64,000 nucleotides of DNA, taken from positions 1,115,001 through 1,179,000 of the forward strand of contig JAJTWR010000005.1 of the NCBI GenBank assembly GCA_021613335.1, in the 5' to 3' direction. This stretch comes from Whitmania pigra. Its lineage: Eukaryota; Annelida; Clitellata; Hirudinida; Haemopidae. The notes below the pieces were generated by a model. The model did no database searches. It was not told where the DNA came from and was given only the letters and a program-made list of their open reading frames with translations. Each line of letters opens with the position of its first letter. The stretch's first letter is position 1. Both the position numbers and the translations under genes were made by a program. This document shows positions 44,801 through 55,994 of this stretch, in pieces.

Positions 44801-46740
44801 ATTGAAATTTCTGGGGCGCTTTGAGGCGAAGAGATTTTGAGGCATTAGTCGTTTGTTTGTAAATAATTAATTATAGGTCTGTGTTTTATTAGTCGTTTGT
44901 TTGTAAATAATTAATTATAGGTCTGTGTTTTATTAGTCGTTTGTTTGTAAATAATTAATTATAGATCGGTGTGTTTAAGAAAAGACGTCGAGGGTTTTAA
45001 TTTGGTAAAAGTTTATATAATCAAAGTCGGAAGATAAAACAAACAATTAAACATAACAAAAATCTAAAATGTTTGCATCTTGCATTCTTTACGAATCTCC
45101 TCAACAATAATACAATTGTTATTATTAACGTCCAGTAAAATATAAATTATTGCATTGTTAGAAAAATTTAACTAATGTTATTTTATTTGTGTTTTAAAAT
45201 TTATTTGATTTTTAAAATTTTTAATAAATCTTATCACAAGCAAAAAAATCCCAATTCCATAGATTGTCATCTATTCCAAATCTTCAGGTAACGATTAATT
45301 TAATAATTAACCGATAAGATAATTACAAAAATTTAATTAATTACATATCCTTATTCAAAATAAATTAATGTTTTTTGGTCTTGAGGTACTTTATTTACGG
45401 ATTGCAAATTTAAATCGTTTAAATTAGGTTTGGGAATGAGTTTATTTTATTAGAAAAATTTATGATTAATTTTTAGTTCACAAAATAAATTAATTAACGA
45501 CTAATCTTTAAAAATCCCAGCCAAAGTCTAATTGCAAGCATTATTTCAATGAATTTTGTTCCACACTACGGATGCTATTTTTTGCAAAACTGAACCATTC
45601 TGGCATCAACGAGATAAATATTATTATCATTATCATATTTATTATTGTTATCATTATTATTGTAATTATTATGTTTATCATTCTAGAATGTTGTATTAAT
45701 AAACTAATAAATAATGTTAAAATAACAATAAAATAAAACAAATATATTATTAAATTGTAATGATAATTTGTATATATAAGTAATAGATGATTACTCGAAA
45801 ATAAAGTATTAGTTTTAAACATCCGTTGATGTGTTTATAGTGTGTCTGACATCTAGCGAATAAATAGAAATTTGTCAAATAAGCACTTCCGAAATGTGAA
45901 ATGGAAATTATTAATTTATGTTGTTTATACATTTGGAACATATAGCAATACGTATTTATACATCAATCATCAATGACACTTACGACGATGATGATGGTGA
46001 TGACGATTAATGACATAAAATTAGTGCCATGTAAATTAAATAAATGAAAGACAATTTCAATATTTTAAATTTTTTGACTGACGTCCAGGGAATGAAAAGA
46101 CAATTATACCTGAAAGAAAGTTTAATTTAATTAAATCTTTTATTTATTTTCTTTCAATATTTTAAAATAAAAATGAAGAAAATAACAAAATCAATTAAAA
46201 AAACAAATTTTCGAACACCTTTCGAACCAACAATTTAAAAAACGAATTTGGCAATTGGAAATTGTACGCCCGCATGGCCTAGCGGTTAAGGCTGCGCTTC
46301 TCGCGATGAATCATCTAGATATGCAACGGACGTTAATAAAACATTACTTTAGTCCAAATCATCTCAGTTATGCAAAGGACTATAATCAAATAAATAAATA
46401 TTGGAAATTGGGTCAACTTCAAATCAAGACAAATTTTGGACGCCAAATCAATTACGTCAGACAATTTACAAAACGAATTTGGGTAATTGGAAATTGTGTT
46501 AACTTCAAATGAAGACAAATTTTTATACGCCAACTACTGAGTCAATTATCATTGGGAAATGGTTACAATCGTCTAAATTAAACTAATTGTATGGCCTCAA
46601 TCACCAGGAATTGCAAGCTGCATTGTACAATAAGTTCGTAATTATTTAATTAAAAAACGTTTATTTAACATTTAACGGTTTAGTAAATGTAGTGTTTTTT
46701 AAATTTTAACAATTAATTAATGTTTAATTGTAATTGCTTA
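44800..46740. repeat. Duplicated AT-rich flank, copy 3
   Basis: It is collinear with 2800-4500 and 13900-18400. Near 44845-44970 a phrase of about 54 bp (TTAGTCGTTTGTTTGTAAAT...) is tandemly repeated three times, unlike the other two copies. The SINE at 46265 is specific to this copy. Confidence 0.7.
46265..46399 (+). mobile_element. tRNA-headed SINE with dimeric tail
   Basis: It is flanked by a perfect 11-bp duplication ATTGGAAATTG (46254-46264 and 46400-46410). The head (CGCATGGCCTAGCGGTTAAG) carries a pol III A-box-like TGGCCTAGCGG and resembles the 5' half of a tRNA. There is no B box or acceptor stem closure, so it is not a tRNA gene. The rest is two tandem versions of the AATCATCTNAGTTATGCAAC module followed by an AAATAAATAAA tail. 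The last module is the same as the stand-alone 52-bp units at 5618, 7195 and 17541. Confidence 0.8.
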
Positions 46741-46810
46741 AAAAGCGCCACACGCTGTTGTTTCAAAACTGAACTAGTTGGAAATCCTTCATAAATCATC
46801 CCTCCCAAAC

Positions 46811-46990
46811 AGAGGCTTCTCGTACGCCTCTCCAGCTGTCTGGAACAGACTTCCTTCTAACGTCAGAGCCCAGCCATCCCTGGAGCTCTTCAAACGCCAC
46901 CTGAAGACCCATCTCTTCAGGACTTCATGGGACAGCGAAGACACAAGGCGCCTCTGACGCTACGCACACGGCGCTTTATAAATTAATTAT
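46811..46990 (+). pseudogene. LINE ORF2 C-terminus and 3' end
   Basis: Codons 46811-46957 encode RGFSYASPAVWNRLPSNVR and then LELFKRHLKTHLF, ending in a stop. This is the typical closing segment of CR1/L2-type LINE polyproteins. The 3' UTR is short and ends in CTCTGACGCTACGCACACGG and GCGCTTTATAAATTAATTATT. The rest of the LINE is absent, as in 5'-truncated insertions. Its tail equals that of the SINE at 30136 and the fragment at 18365. Confidence 0.85.
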
Positions 46991-47621
46991 TATTATTATT
47001 ATTATTCATGATATATAACTTACTATTATGTTTATTTGATTTGTCTGCATACATTCTTTATCATAACCGTCATTTAATAATGTCATGTCAAACAATCATT
47101 ATTTCCAGGAAAAACATCGATCGGCGATAAGCACCAAATGCACCACAAAATGAATGCAATATTAGATGACTTATAATGCCACATTATGCGAATAATGTTT
47201 CAAATAATATCTCAACTTATAAATCCTAATAATGTTTCGGTCATCCAGTTTATAACTTTCAAAAAAATCATATTGTTATATTGCGTTAATAAAAATATTT
47301 TATAAGTGAAAATACAAAATGGCAGTAGAAATGCTAGAATAAAATTAAACTTTGATAATTGCTACATTAAATACAGTTTAAAAAAAAAAATATAACCGAG
47401 GAAAATTTCATTGCAAAAAAATGTCTAAAATTGCCACATTTCCATCTCTTTGAAAGGTTAGATCGATGAGAACTAAATAGCAATTGTCTGTAAATTGCAA
47501 AGCGTAACTCATATTCATTCGACATGCGAACATAAGTAATAATTAGAGCCCTATTTTAGACATGCAAGCGAATGCATTTATAAAACTTCAGAAATAGTTC
47601 AGTAAGTGACAATTCGTCAAA
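46991..47621. other. Upstream flank of gene D
   Basis: It is partly collinear with the upstream of gene A (10440-10570 and 11150-11560). The distal signal-peptide exon is not present here. Confidence 0.5.
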
Positions 47622-49378
47622 ATGATTTCTCTTTCCTTATGCATGTTGATGAATATGGGTAAGTTGTAATGATTCACCCATTGTATTGCTTAGACACTTC
47701 ATAATTTCAAGTCGACAATAAAACTTTCCATCATTAACGAATTATTAATTTAAAATGATTAAAATTAAGTTTATGAAATTAAAATAAACACCGGGTTTTA
47801 AATGTTCGCAGGCATCTTATCTATTGTCGAAACCTCTGAAGTCAACATAGCTCTTGGAAAATGGGTTTGGTGCAGTTCAAGATCTCCTTCATTTAAAGAA
47901 TTCTTCATTTTGGACGGAAACTTGGATGGGAATAGATACTTTTCATCGGCAAGTGGTGGTTTCCAATGGCTCATGGTCGAGCTTTTTTGGAGATATCGGG
48001 TCAATAATATCGTTGTAACGAAGCAGGATTCAAATTTTGGTAAGTAACATTTGTTAAAATCAACGATAAGACTATGTGTTTGCAAAGATCTCTTAAATGT
48101 AGTCGCGATTTTAGATGACATACTTGTCGCAGTCGATGATGGGGCATTTACCAAGCTAAAGAATATCGAATCACTAAAGACCATTTGTAAGAGAGAACCA
48201 GCTAATCTTAAACCTAACACAATGGCTTACAATTGCGCACAAAGTATCGGTAACTTCGTGATAGTCCTCCAAAAAGGTAATGCTAAGCAACCTCTTGTTT
48301 TGTACGAAGTTGAAGCTTACGGAATCTGGGCAGAAAGTTTGGCTTTATTTTATAGTTTGTCTTAACAATGACATTTTATAAAACCGTTAATCATACTTTG
48401 CTTAAAATTAATTCATCACTAATTAATCACTATTCTAGATTATCCAGAAATGCCAAACGTGCTTCTAAACAAAGACATTCGTGCCAGTGCCGCTACAGCA
48501 AGTAATTTTCTTCAGTATATAGTAGACGGCATAAGAATTCCACTTCTTTTCGATGAGATAAATGAAGGAAAATATGGTAACAACTGGTTTAAAGTGGACA
48601 TGGGAATACCTTACTATATCGATTATGTTGCTTACACAATAAGAATATCCACATACGGTAAATATCAAATATTATCTTTCTACTACTATTGTAAACCATT
48701 TAAGATGTCTAGAAATGTTCTGAAGTTTTTATTCTAAAATATTTCATCTTAATATTGACTTGGTTGCAGCCAGCGCAAGATCTAAGAACTTCATGGTTGG
48801 ATTCAGCGAATCTGATTTCACTTCTCTGATTCGTGGTAATTATCCTCTCTGTGGTCAGTACAAAGGTGCAATTGCACCAGTGGGAGGCAGAGTCACAATG
48901 AAGTGCAATGCCAACCTGCCCGCCTACAGATATTTCATCATTCAGCAATCCTACGGAACTGCCGATGGAATGTTTGGTGCTTGTGAACTCGAAGCATACC
49001 CCGCATCCAGCACTGTTGGTAAGACTATTATTTATTTTTGAAAAAAAACTACAAAGGTGGGCATTTTCACTTTGTTTCTAAAACAATATAATTAATTTAT
49101 TTGCACTTTATTAACTCCCTTCTCCAGGCAAAATGTGGAAGAACAAGGGAGCAATGTTACTAACCAATTATGCTATTTCAACGCTACACGGCTCACGACC
49201 AGCGGATTGCGTATTTCACTGCTTCAAGCTTGGATCTCATGAATGCGATTCTTTCAACTTCAATCTAAAAATGAAGAAATGCCAACTGAACAAACACAGA
49301 AATGGCATTCTCTCTCAAAACCTTATTCCACATTCCGATTGGTCATTCTATACTTCAGAGTACTTTTTCAGTGGCTGA
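47622..49378 (+). CDS. Gene D: secreted double F-type-lectin-like + PAN protein
   Basis: The exons are 47622-47658, 47812-48039, 48115-48354, 48439-48657, 48770-49018 and 49128-49378, giving 407 residues. All introns are phase 1 with GT-AG borders. The signal peptide is MISLSLCMLMNMG then ILSIVE. FTP-like domain 1 spans about residues 18-166 and domain 2 about 170-325. The PAN-like exon follows with cysteines in DCVFHC, HECDSF and KKCQL. Differences from A are concentrated in the loop after NIALGKWVW (RSPSFKEFF here, RNQTFYEYL in A) and near the GGRV loop of domain 2. These positions would lie near the presumed ligand face of such folds. No stop or frameshift interrupts the model. Confidence 0.82.
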
Positions 49379-49512
49379 AAAATCCATTAACAAAGACATT
49401 CAAACTTTTCACAAAATTGGGGATGTTCATGTCATTAACTAATGTCAATTTTAATTGTTTGAAAACAATTTTTAGAATGTCATTGGTTTGTTAAAGTTGA
49501 TGCAGCAGATCT

Positions 49513-49541
49513 AGCAGGACGGTGGCCATGGAAGTCGGAAT

Positions 49542-49575
<34 letters not shown>

Positions 49576-49582
49576 TCAACTA
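49513..49582 (+). rRNA. 28S rRNA gene fragment, about 70 bp
   Basis: The phrase AGCAGGACGGTGGCCATGGA through CACCTGCCGAATCAACTA is a highly conserved stretch of metazoan 28S rRNA. It interrupts the gene-D 3' flank: other copies read GCAGCAAATCTATTCAAACC without a break, while here the insert separates GCAGATCTA from GTCTATTC. It is far too short to be a functional rRNA gene, so I read it as a retroposed or repair-captured scrap. Confidence 0.9.
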
Positions 49583-49639
49583 AGTCTATTCAAACCAATA
49601 ATTTTAATCATAAATTAATAAAAAAATAAATATAATGCT

Positions 49640-50084
49640 CAATATTCTGTGTGCCTCGCTTTTAGTTTCATGACCATCAAAGCTCGGACCACTGTTTGGT
49701 GAATGCCTTGAATATTGCAGATGCGATTTATTTTATCGAAATATTGTGGTCTAATTGCAATATTTTCTACAATGCCTGTCTACCGATGCCTGTTATTAAT
49801 ATTTCATGATAACTCACAATAACTCTTAATAAATTAGGAAACAGTAATGATTCTTTGGCAAACGTCTGACCGCGAATGCCGTTTGGAAATGCTTTCGCTA
49901 TCACTTGGGATGGCAGGTGGACCATCTATCCATTGTTCCGTCAGTTCGTTAGGACGCACCTTCCAAAAGGAAATGATCATCCGTAAAACCTACACGATTC
50001 TTCTTATACTTCAGTGGAACATGAAATATTTAAGTCTTGCCGGACACATGCTCTGAAATTTATTTACAAAATAATTTGTCGACG
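49640..50084. other. Post-gene flank and 3' part of RT element
   Basis: The conserved phrase after gene copies (TCAATATTCTGTGTGCCTCG) is at about 49640. From about 49845 the sequence becomes GC-balanced and appears continuous with the RT element on the - strand, but I recognise no domain in it. Confidence 0.4.
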
Positions 50085-51737
50085 TCAATACTCTGGCGGA
50101 TTACGGCTTGAGAGATATATCGTGTGCCAATTTCGAAATTGATAATCGTTGCCCTCTCGCAAGAAGTATACCTTCCGCTGCAATGCAATCTTGCGAAAAT
50201 TTGCTTTAGCTACTGCCGTTTTGGTAGCTTCTACCACTTCCTTTAGGACCTTATTGTGTCGCCACATGTACCGACCATTGTCAAGGGCATATTCGCAACT
50301 TGAGAGCACATGATGAAGTGTCTCGAAGCCGCCGCAGAGCTCACATTTACAGTCTTCCGTCAAACCCCATCTTCGCAAATTGTCCTTAGAGGGAAGTTGG
50401 TCATAAATCGATCTTATCAGAAAGGATATGTCTCCATATCTCGTTCCAACCGATGGAACGCTGAACCACGTCTTCCCATGAGTTCCATCGACCCTGCTGT
50501 GCCTGCTGCACTGCCTTAATGACTCGATCTTTTTCCAAATCTCTCCTCCTCTCCTGAATAATAAGCCTTACCTAACCACAGGGCAAGACTCAGACCATTT
50601 TGCGAAGTGGTTCCATCCAACAGCCTGATGACCTGACTGAATAGGACCTCGCACTTCTTCGAACGTCAGTTCCGCAACTGACTTATCGATTTCATCCTGT
50701 GCTGAGAACTTCCTTTTAGTTTTTAACAGTGGTCTAACTTTGCGGATCCTGAATTCCGCAGAGTTATTCAACATCCACTGCGTCCTTATTTTAGAGACCT
50801 CATAATCTTCCACCAGGAAACAAAGAGGTAACCTTAATTTCGAGCTCTTACTGTAGAGGGCAACAGATGACATCCCTTGGTAGCCCAAGCCACGATCTGA
50901 TGTATCTGCTAACTTTCCTCTCTAATCCTTCGACTGTGGGCAAACCGATGTCATAGATAGTCAATGGCCATAGCAGCCTTGGGAGAAGCACAAACTGGAA
51001 CAACCACACCTTAAACCTTCCCTGCAATGGTGGCTCTCCGATTGTCAGCCTGTTCGACAGTGCAACTCTCTTGGCTCCTATCGTTCAGCGAATCATTAAA
51101 CACTCGGCCTAGGCTCTTAACCGGTTCCTCGGAAACTGTAGGAACCCGTTGACCCGCTACAACAAATGAGATGTCGCTGCAGACTTTCCTTTAACAAGGG
51201 CAAGACTTCTCGACTTTGCAGGTTTAAAAGCCATTCGGCCCCACCCAAGAAGGCCATTGAACTTGTTCAAAGTGTTCTGAACTGCCGGTCTCCTATTCAT
51301 TACTAGAATGGTGTCATCCATAAACGCTTTCACCGAAGGCATATAGAGACCCTTACCTAAATGCGCCTCTGGAACATTAGACCCGGCTGCGTTGAGCAGA
51401 AGTTGCATCGCCAGTACGAAAAGGGAGGGTGATATTGCGCACCCCATTGCAATACCCACCTCCAGAGGAACCCACTTAGTCGTGTACGTCTTGGTGGAGA
51501 ACCTCATCATAAACCCGTCAAAATACGTCTGAATAATTTGAATTACGTAACGAGGCACATGATGAACCTCCAACGTTTTCCATATGAGTTGGTGTGGCAC
51601 CGACCCGTACGCATTCGCCAAGTCGAGTCACACAACGTACAAACTCAGGCGGCGCATCTTGGCTCTTTGAATAGCCTCCCAAATCATGGAGGAGTGCTCT
51701 ATGCAGCCAGGCACGCCTGAAACACCTCCCCTCTGAA
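50085..51737 (-). pseudogene. Reverse-transcriptase element, decayed
   Basis: Read on the - strand from 51737, the blocks are GVSGVPGCIEHSSMIWEAI, LANAYGSVPHQLIW, VGIAMGCAISPSLF, AFMDDTILV (catalytic) and FKPAKSRSLALVKG. Next come a connecting region (RTQWML, SGHQAVGW, 50888-50568) and a CELCGG...LHHVLSSC zinc-finger-like C-terminus (50378-50085). A TGA replaces Trp just before LDLANAYG, and more stops and frame changes follow. This protein type is common as a multi-copy RT family in marine invertebrates. I place it among non-LTR retroelements without a firm clade. Confidence 0.8.
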
Positions 51738-52302
51738 AGTGTGAAGGATTATTGTAGTTATTGTTTGATATGAAAAAACCAGATTATATTTTTGGAATAG
51801 AATTGAAATCATATGAAAACATGAAAAGAGCAATTGTGAATTACGAATTTGTGATATACTAACATATTGATTTATAATTGATATTTATACTTAATATTTA
51901 ATTACTTTATAATTATATTTATATGTAATTTATATTATTGTTATCTATACATGGTGATACTTTCTAATTTCGTTATCATCATCAATCATCAGCATCATAA
52001 TCATCAATACCACAATCATCATCATCGTCATCATCGTCGTCATCGTCATCGTCGTATTCGAATTTTCACGTCGCGTCGCTTTAGTCAAGTTCATTTCAGA
52101 TTGAAGCATGTCAAGATATTAAAATATGAAAATTTAAAAATTAAAAAAAAAACATTACAGCACTCGCATGACCCTTTTTCATTATTAATTATTGGGCGCA
52201 ATTATTTTTTTACAAATATCTTAATTAAATGAATATGTTAATTCGTTACAATAACAACAACAAAAAAACGATGACGGCGAAGACAACAACAGCAACAACA
52301 GC
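51738..52302. other. AT-rich DNA with ATC/GTC simple repeats
   Basis: A CATCATCATCGTC-type run occurs near 51975-52055, followed by AT-rich sequence. No gene was seen. Confidence 0.5.
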
Positions 52303-52360
<58 letters not shown>

Positions 52361-52387
52361 GAATAATAATAATAATAATAATAATAA

Positions 52388-52452
<65 letters not shown>

Positions 52453-52530
52453 TAATAATAATAATAATAATAATAATAAGATAATAATAATAATAATAAT
52501 AATAATAATATAATAATAATAATAATAATA

Positions 52531-52567
<37 letters not shown>

Positions 52568-52568
52568 C

Positions 52569-52621
<53 letters not shown>

Positions 52622-52625
52622 AATC

Positions 52626-52724
<99 letters not shown>

Positions 52725-52725
52725 C

Positions 52726-52778
<53 letters not shown>

Positions 52779-52830
52779 CATAATAATAATAATAATAATA
52801 AATTAATAATAATAATAATATTAATAAATT
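52303..52830. repeat. (AAT)n trinucleotide array, about 530 bp
   Basis: The array is nearly pure AAT with scattered single-base slips (ATAT, AAG, ATC) that change phase. It joins the LINE-tail/upstream unit on its right side. At the corresponding points of units B and C (21285 and 31735) only short AATAAT runs exist, so this is a locus-specific expansion. Confidence 0.97.
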
Positions 52831-53278
52831 AACAATAAATAATAAGAAATTAACAAATTCGAGGCATTCATCTCTTAAGAAAACTCAGAACTCAGAATAA
52901 CGGAAACGAATGTATTGAATTAACCCAGAAAAATAAATCGCGCCATGTACAAGTAAACTTATCAACTGTTAATGTTTTACTGGCTGTGAAATTGAAACCA
53001 CCCACGCTCTCAGTCCAGGAAATACAAAATAATGTTGCTAAAAAAAATATTAAACTTTCTGAAAGTTGGAGAAGTAAAGATTGAATCCTTCGAGCTTATC
53101 AAATGCATAAATTCAGTCTACCAAATTGATTCAGCTTTTCACATACTTGACGAATCTGCTGGCATGTCAGTATCCAGGATGTTATTATATTATATAAAAT
53201 ATTGAAATTTAAAAGAAGGTTCTTATAAAATTGTTTTTGCTAGCATTATAAAATTAGCAGCATGCAACAGTCCTGCAT

Positions 53279-53922
53279 GGTGACCCTTCATACAGGCCGG
53301 CAACAAAATAACCCCGTCAAAACAGCCCCGACAGAACATCCCCGTCAATATAGTCCGGCGACAAAATAGCCCAGGAAAATGTATTTAAAAAAATATTTTT
53401 GTGAGTTGAATACATTAACTTATTCAAAATTTAATTCGAAGTTAGTGGTTTGAATGCTTTTGTGACTTTTTTGACTTTAATTGATATCAGGGAATTTCAT
53501 CAAGTTGAAGATTTAACGTCTAAAATATTATTAGGATTCAGGCTACTTCCTCATTTTACATGTGATTTTCAAGTTGGTATTTAATATAAATTATCGATTG
53601 ACAAGCAACATGTGAATTTGCACAAAGAGAATTTACAAGACACTCATTTACCAGTCATGAAGGTTCCTTTGATCGTTTAATTTTTTTTGATCCTTCCCCG
53701 AGTTCCCGTTGCAATGTGTAAAATGAAGGGTTTGATTTGGAATACGAATTTAATCTATTTTATCAATTGGCGTACAACATATTCGAGCCACACAAAGTGA
53801 ATCATCTTATCGGACTCACCTTATCATCACCTCATGAGAACATGTAACAAATCCACAATGAACCTTTTTTACCGATATTTTGACGGAGCTGTTTTGTCGC
53901 CGGGCTGTTATGACAGGGTGCC
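53279..53922. mobile_element. Longest MITE copy, 644 bp
   Basis: It begins GGTGACCCTTCATACAGGCC and ends with the inverted counterpart (GTCGCCGGGCTGTTATGACA then GGGTGCC). Both ends are present, but the 9-bp flanks differ, so the insertion site has been rearranged. The body near 53400-53620 is the same as at 21850-22090, 33480-33730 and 54550-54790. No open frame of note. Confidence 0.8.
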
Positions 53923-54474
53923 GTATACGTCAAGTGGCATAATAAATTCATTTCACGTCAATCCCGTACTCATGCAATTATAAATTGTGATAATCTTGTA
54001 TTTGTAGCTGTGGTAATTTGGCATTCAATGTAACTGAATAGTTAATAAATAATATTACTAAAGATCTTGCTGGAAATCTGTATAATATCAATACAATAAT
54101 TGTTATTTTTAACTCCACAATTGATGAAATAAATTGAAATATTTTTTTTTTGGATTCCTAAAATGTTAGTTATTTTAATGTTCTAAAATTAGCCTAAAAT
54201 AATAGCTGAATTAGTTCAACAAAGAAATTTTCTGAAATCAATTATAATAAACGAAAATAACGCGTAGAGAATATCAGTGGAAAGTAAAATTATTCACATT
54301 CATTCCCTCTTCAAATGATAATGTTATCAGGAAACCAATATCGATGTCTTAAAATTAATTATTCAATTAATAAATATTTTCCTTCTCTTAAAAACTAGTT
54401 TCCAATCGAATGATATTTTTTTTTAACAAACATATTTCTTATTTCTTCTAAGACTAAATTTACCTTAAAATATC

Positions 54475-54830
54475 CTCCGTCAAAATAGCCCATGACAGAA
54501 CAGCCCCGTCAATATAGCCCGGTGACAAAATGGCTCAGGACAAAATAGTCCCGGCAATGTATTTAAACAATCTTTTTGTGAGTTGAATACATAAACTATA
54601 ATTAACTCCAAAATTAATTAGAAGTTAGCGGTTTGAATGCTTTTATGACCGTTTTGAGTTTTTATTGTTATCAGGGAATTTCATCAAGTGGATGATTTAA
54701 CGTCTAAAATATTATTACGATTCAGGCTACTTCCTCACTTTACAAGTACTTTTCAAGTTGGTATTTAATATAAATTATCGATTGACAAGCAACAAGTGAA
54801 TCTGCACATTAAAATATACATTAAAAATTC
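54475..54830. mobile_element. Truncated MITE next to the distal promoter, unit X
   Basis: It starts CCTCCGTCAAAATAGCCC and runs through the shared MITE body. It ends shortly before the TATA box near 54866, exactly as in units B and C. Confidence 0.65.
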
Positions 54831-54865
54831 GTATGATCTGAGGGATATCGATCCAACATCCAACA

Positions 54866-54906
54866 TATAAATGCATTCTTCAGGTCGTAGGAAATTCATC
54901 GTGAAA
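54866..54906 (+). promoter_or_regulatory. TATA promoter of distal first exon, unit X
   Basis: ATATAAATGCATTCTTCAGG is conserved with 22159 and 33788, including the initiator-like TTCAG. Confidence 0.5.
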
Positions 54907-54961
54907 ATGTTGTTTTTGAAGCTGTTCCGCTTGTTTGTTCTTGTAGCAGTTGCAGAATCAG
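54907..54961 (+). pseudogene. Distal first exon separated from its gene
   Basis: It encodes MLFLKLFRLFVLVAVAES plus one base, with donor GTTTGC, as in units B and C. The gene it should serve (F) is now on the opposite strand beyond the hAT at 55995, so the exon is stranded. Confidence 0.65.
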
Positions 54962-55994
54962 GTTTGCTTTGAATGATGTCATGATATTTGTTGTGTCGTG
55001 AACAAGTTAGGAAAACTGCCAAGATTTAAGATGCAAATAAACTTTATTGAGATCGATTGACTTGCCTTAGTTCTAAGATCTCAGGTGTGCTATTGAGGTC
55101 ATATAGCCGGTATTGTGGTGCTATTGCAGGTGTGAAATCCGAAGCTTAGCCGAATTAAAACAAAAGATCATTAATGTGATTTATGTAATAATTTTTTAAA
55201 TAACTATTTTATATGATCAAAAACTATTTCGATCAACATAAAGTAGTTATTTTTCACAACAAAGTTGTAAGAAATGCGAACTGCTGAAACAAAGATTATT
55301 TGAGATGTCCTAACACATGCAGAATTTTCAGGGACGTAATTAAGGGGGTTGGATGCAGGGGATGGCAATGGCGACAAGCCCCAAGAAAGACAGCTTCCAC
55401 CAAATCATATTTACATGAGATTTGTCAGATGAAAGTGCAATTCTGAGTCTAGCTAATTATAACAAGAAGACATCAATTGTGAAAATAATTCTATGGGAAC
55501 GAAAATAAACAATCTAAAAGATTAAAAACTGATTTGTACGAAACGTTATTTACCAATTGTACGAGAATAAATATAGACATCTTTTATTCAGAATGTTTAG
55601 TTAAGATTTAAAATAAGCCATAAAATCATATTCAGTCAACATATTTGAATGAGCTTTTATCATAATTAATCAATCGTTCATGATCAAAAATTGCTAAAAT
55701 AATGAAATAATAATGAATACATAGATATTTATAATTTAATTATGTATACCACGAAAATTATAAATTACTAGAACTGCCTTAGTTTAAAAAAGTAAAACAA
55801 TAATTAATTAATTACATGAAATAATGTAAATGATTTAGAGCTCTAATGTTTTGGTCATCCAGCTTAAAACTTTCAAAAAAATCTTAAAGAAATGCTAGAA
55901 TAAAATAAAACTTCAACTGTAAAGAATCACCAAATTTCCAAAACTGCCTCATTTCCACTTCTATGAAAGGTTAGATCGATGAGAACTAAATAGC

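Larger units (their letters stand above)
52831..55994. repeat. Upstream unit, copy X
   Basis: It is collinear with units B and C up to the phrase GATGAGAACTAAATAGC at 55978-55994. There a hAT starts and the expected continuation (AATTGTCTGTAGG) is missing. That continuation is found inverted just before 63808. This copy holds a full-length MITE (53279) plus a second MITE start near 54475. Confidence 0.8.

Noticed and set aside
46265..46310. tRNA gene
   Set aside because: Only the A-box half is tRNA-like. There is no T-arm/B box or closing acceptor stem, and it is flanked by a target duplication, so it is a SINE head.
49513..49582. Functional rRNA locus
   Set aside because: Only about 70 bp of 28S is present, with no flanking rDNA.
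52238..52781. Open frames of poly-Ile/Leu/Tyr
   Set aside because: They are translations of the (AAT)n array in different phases.
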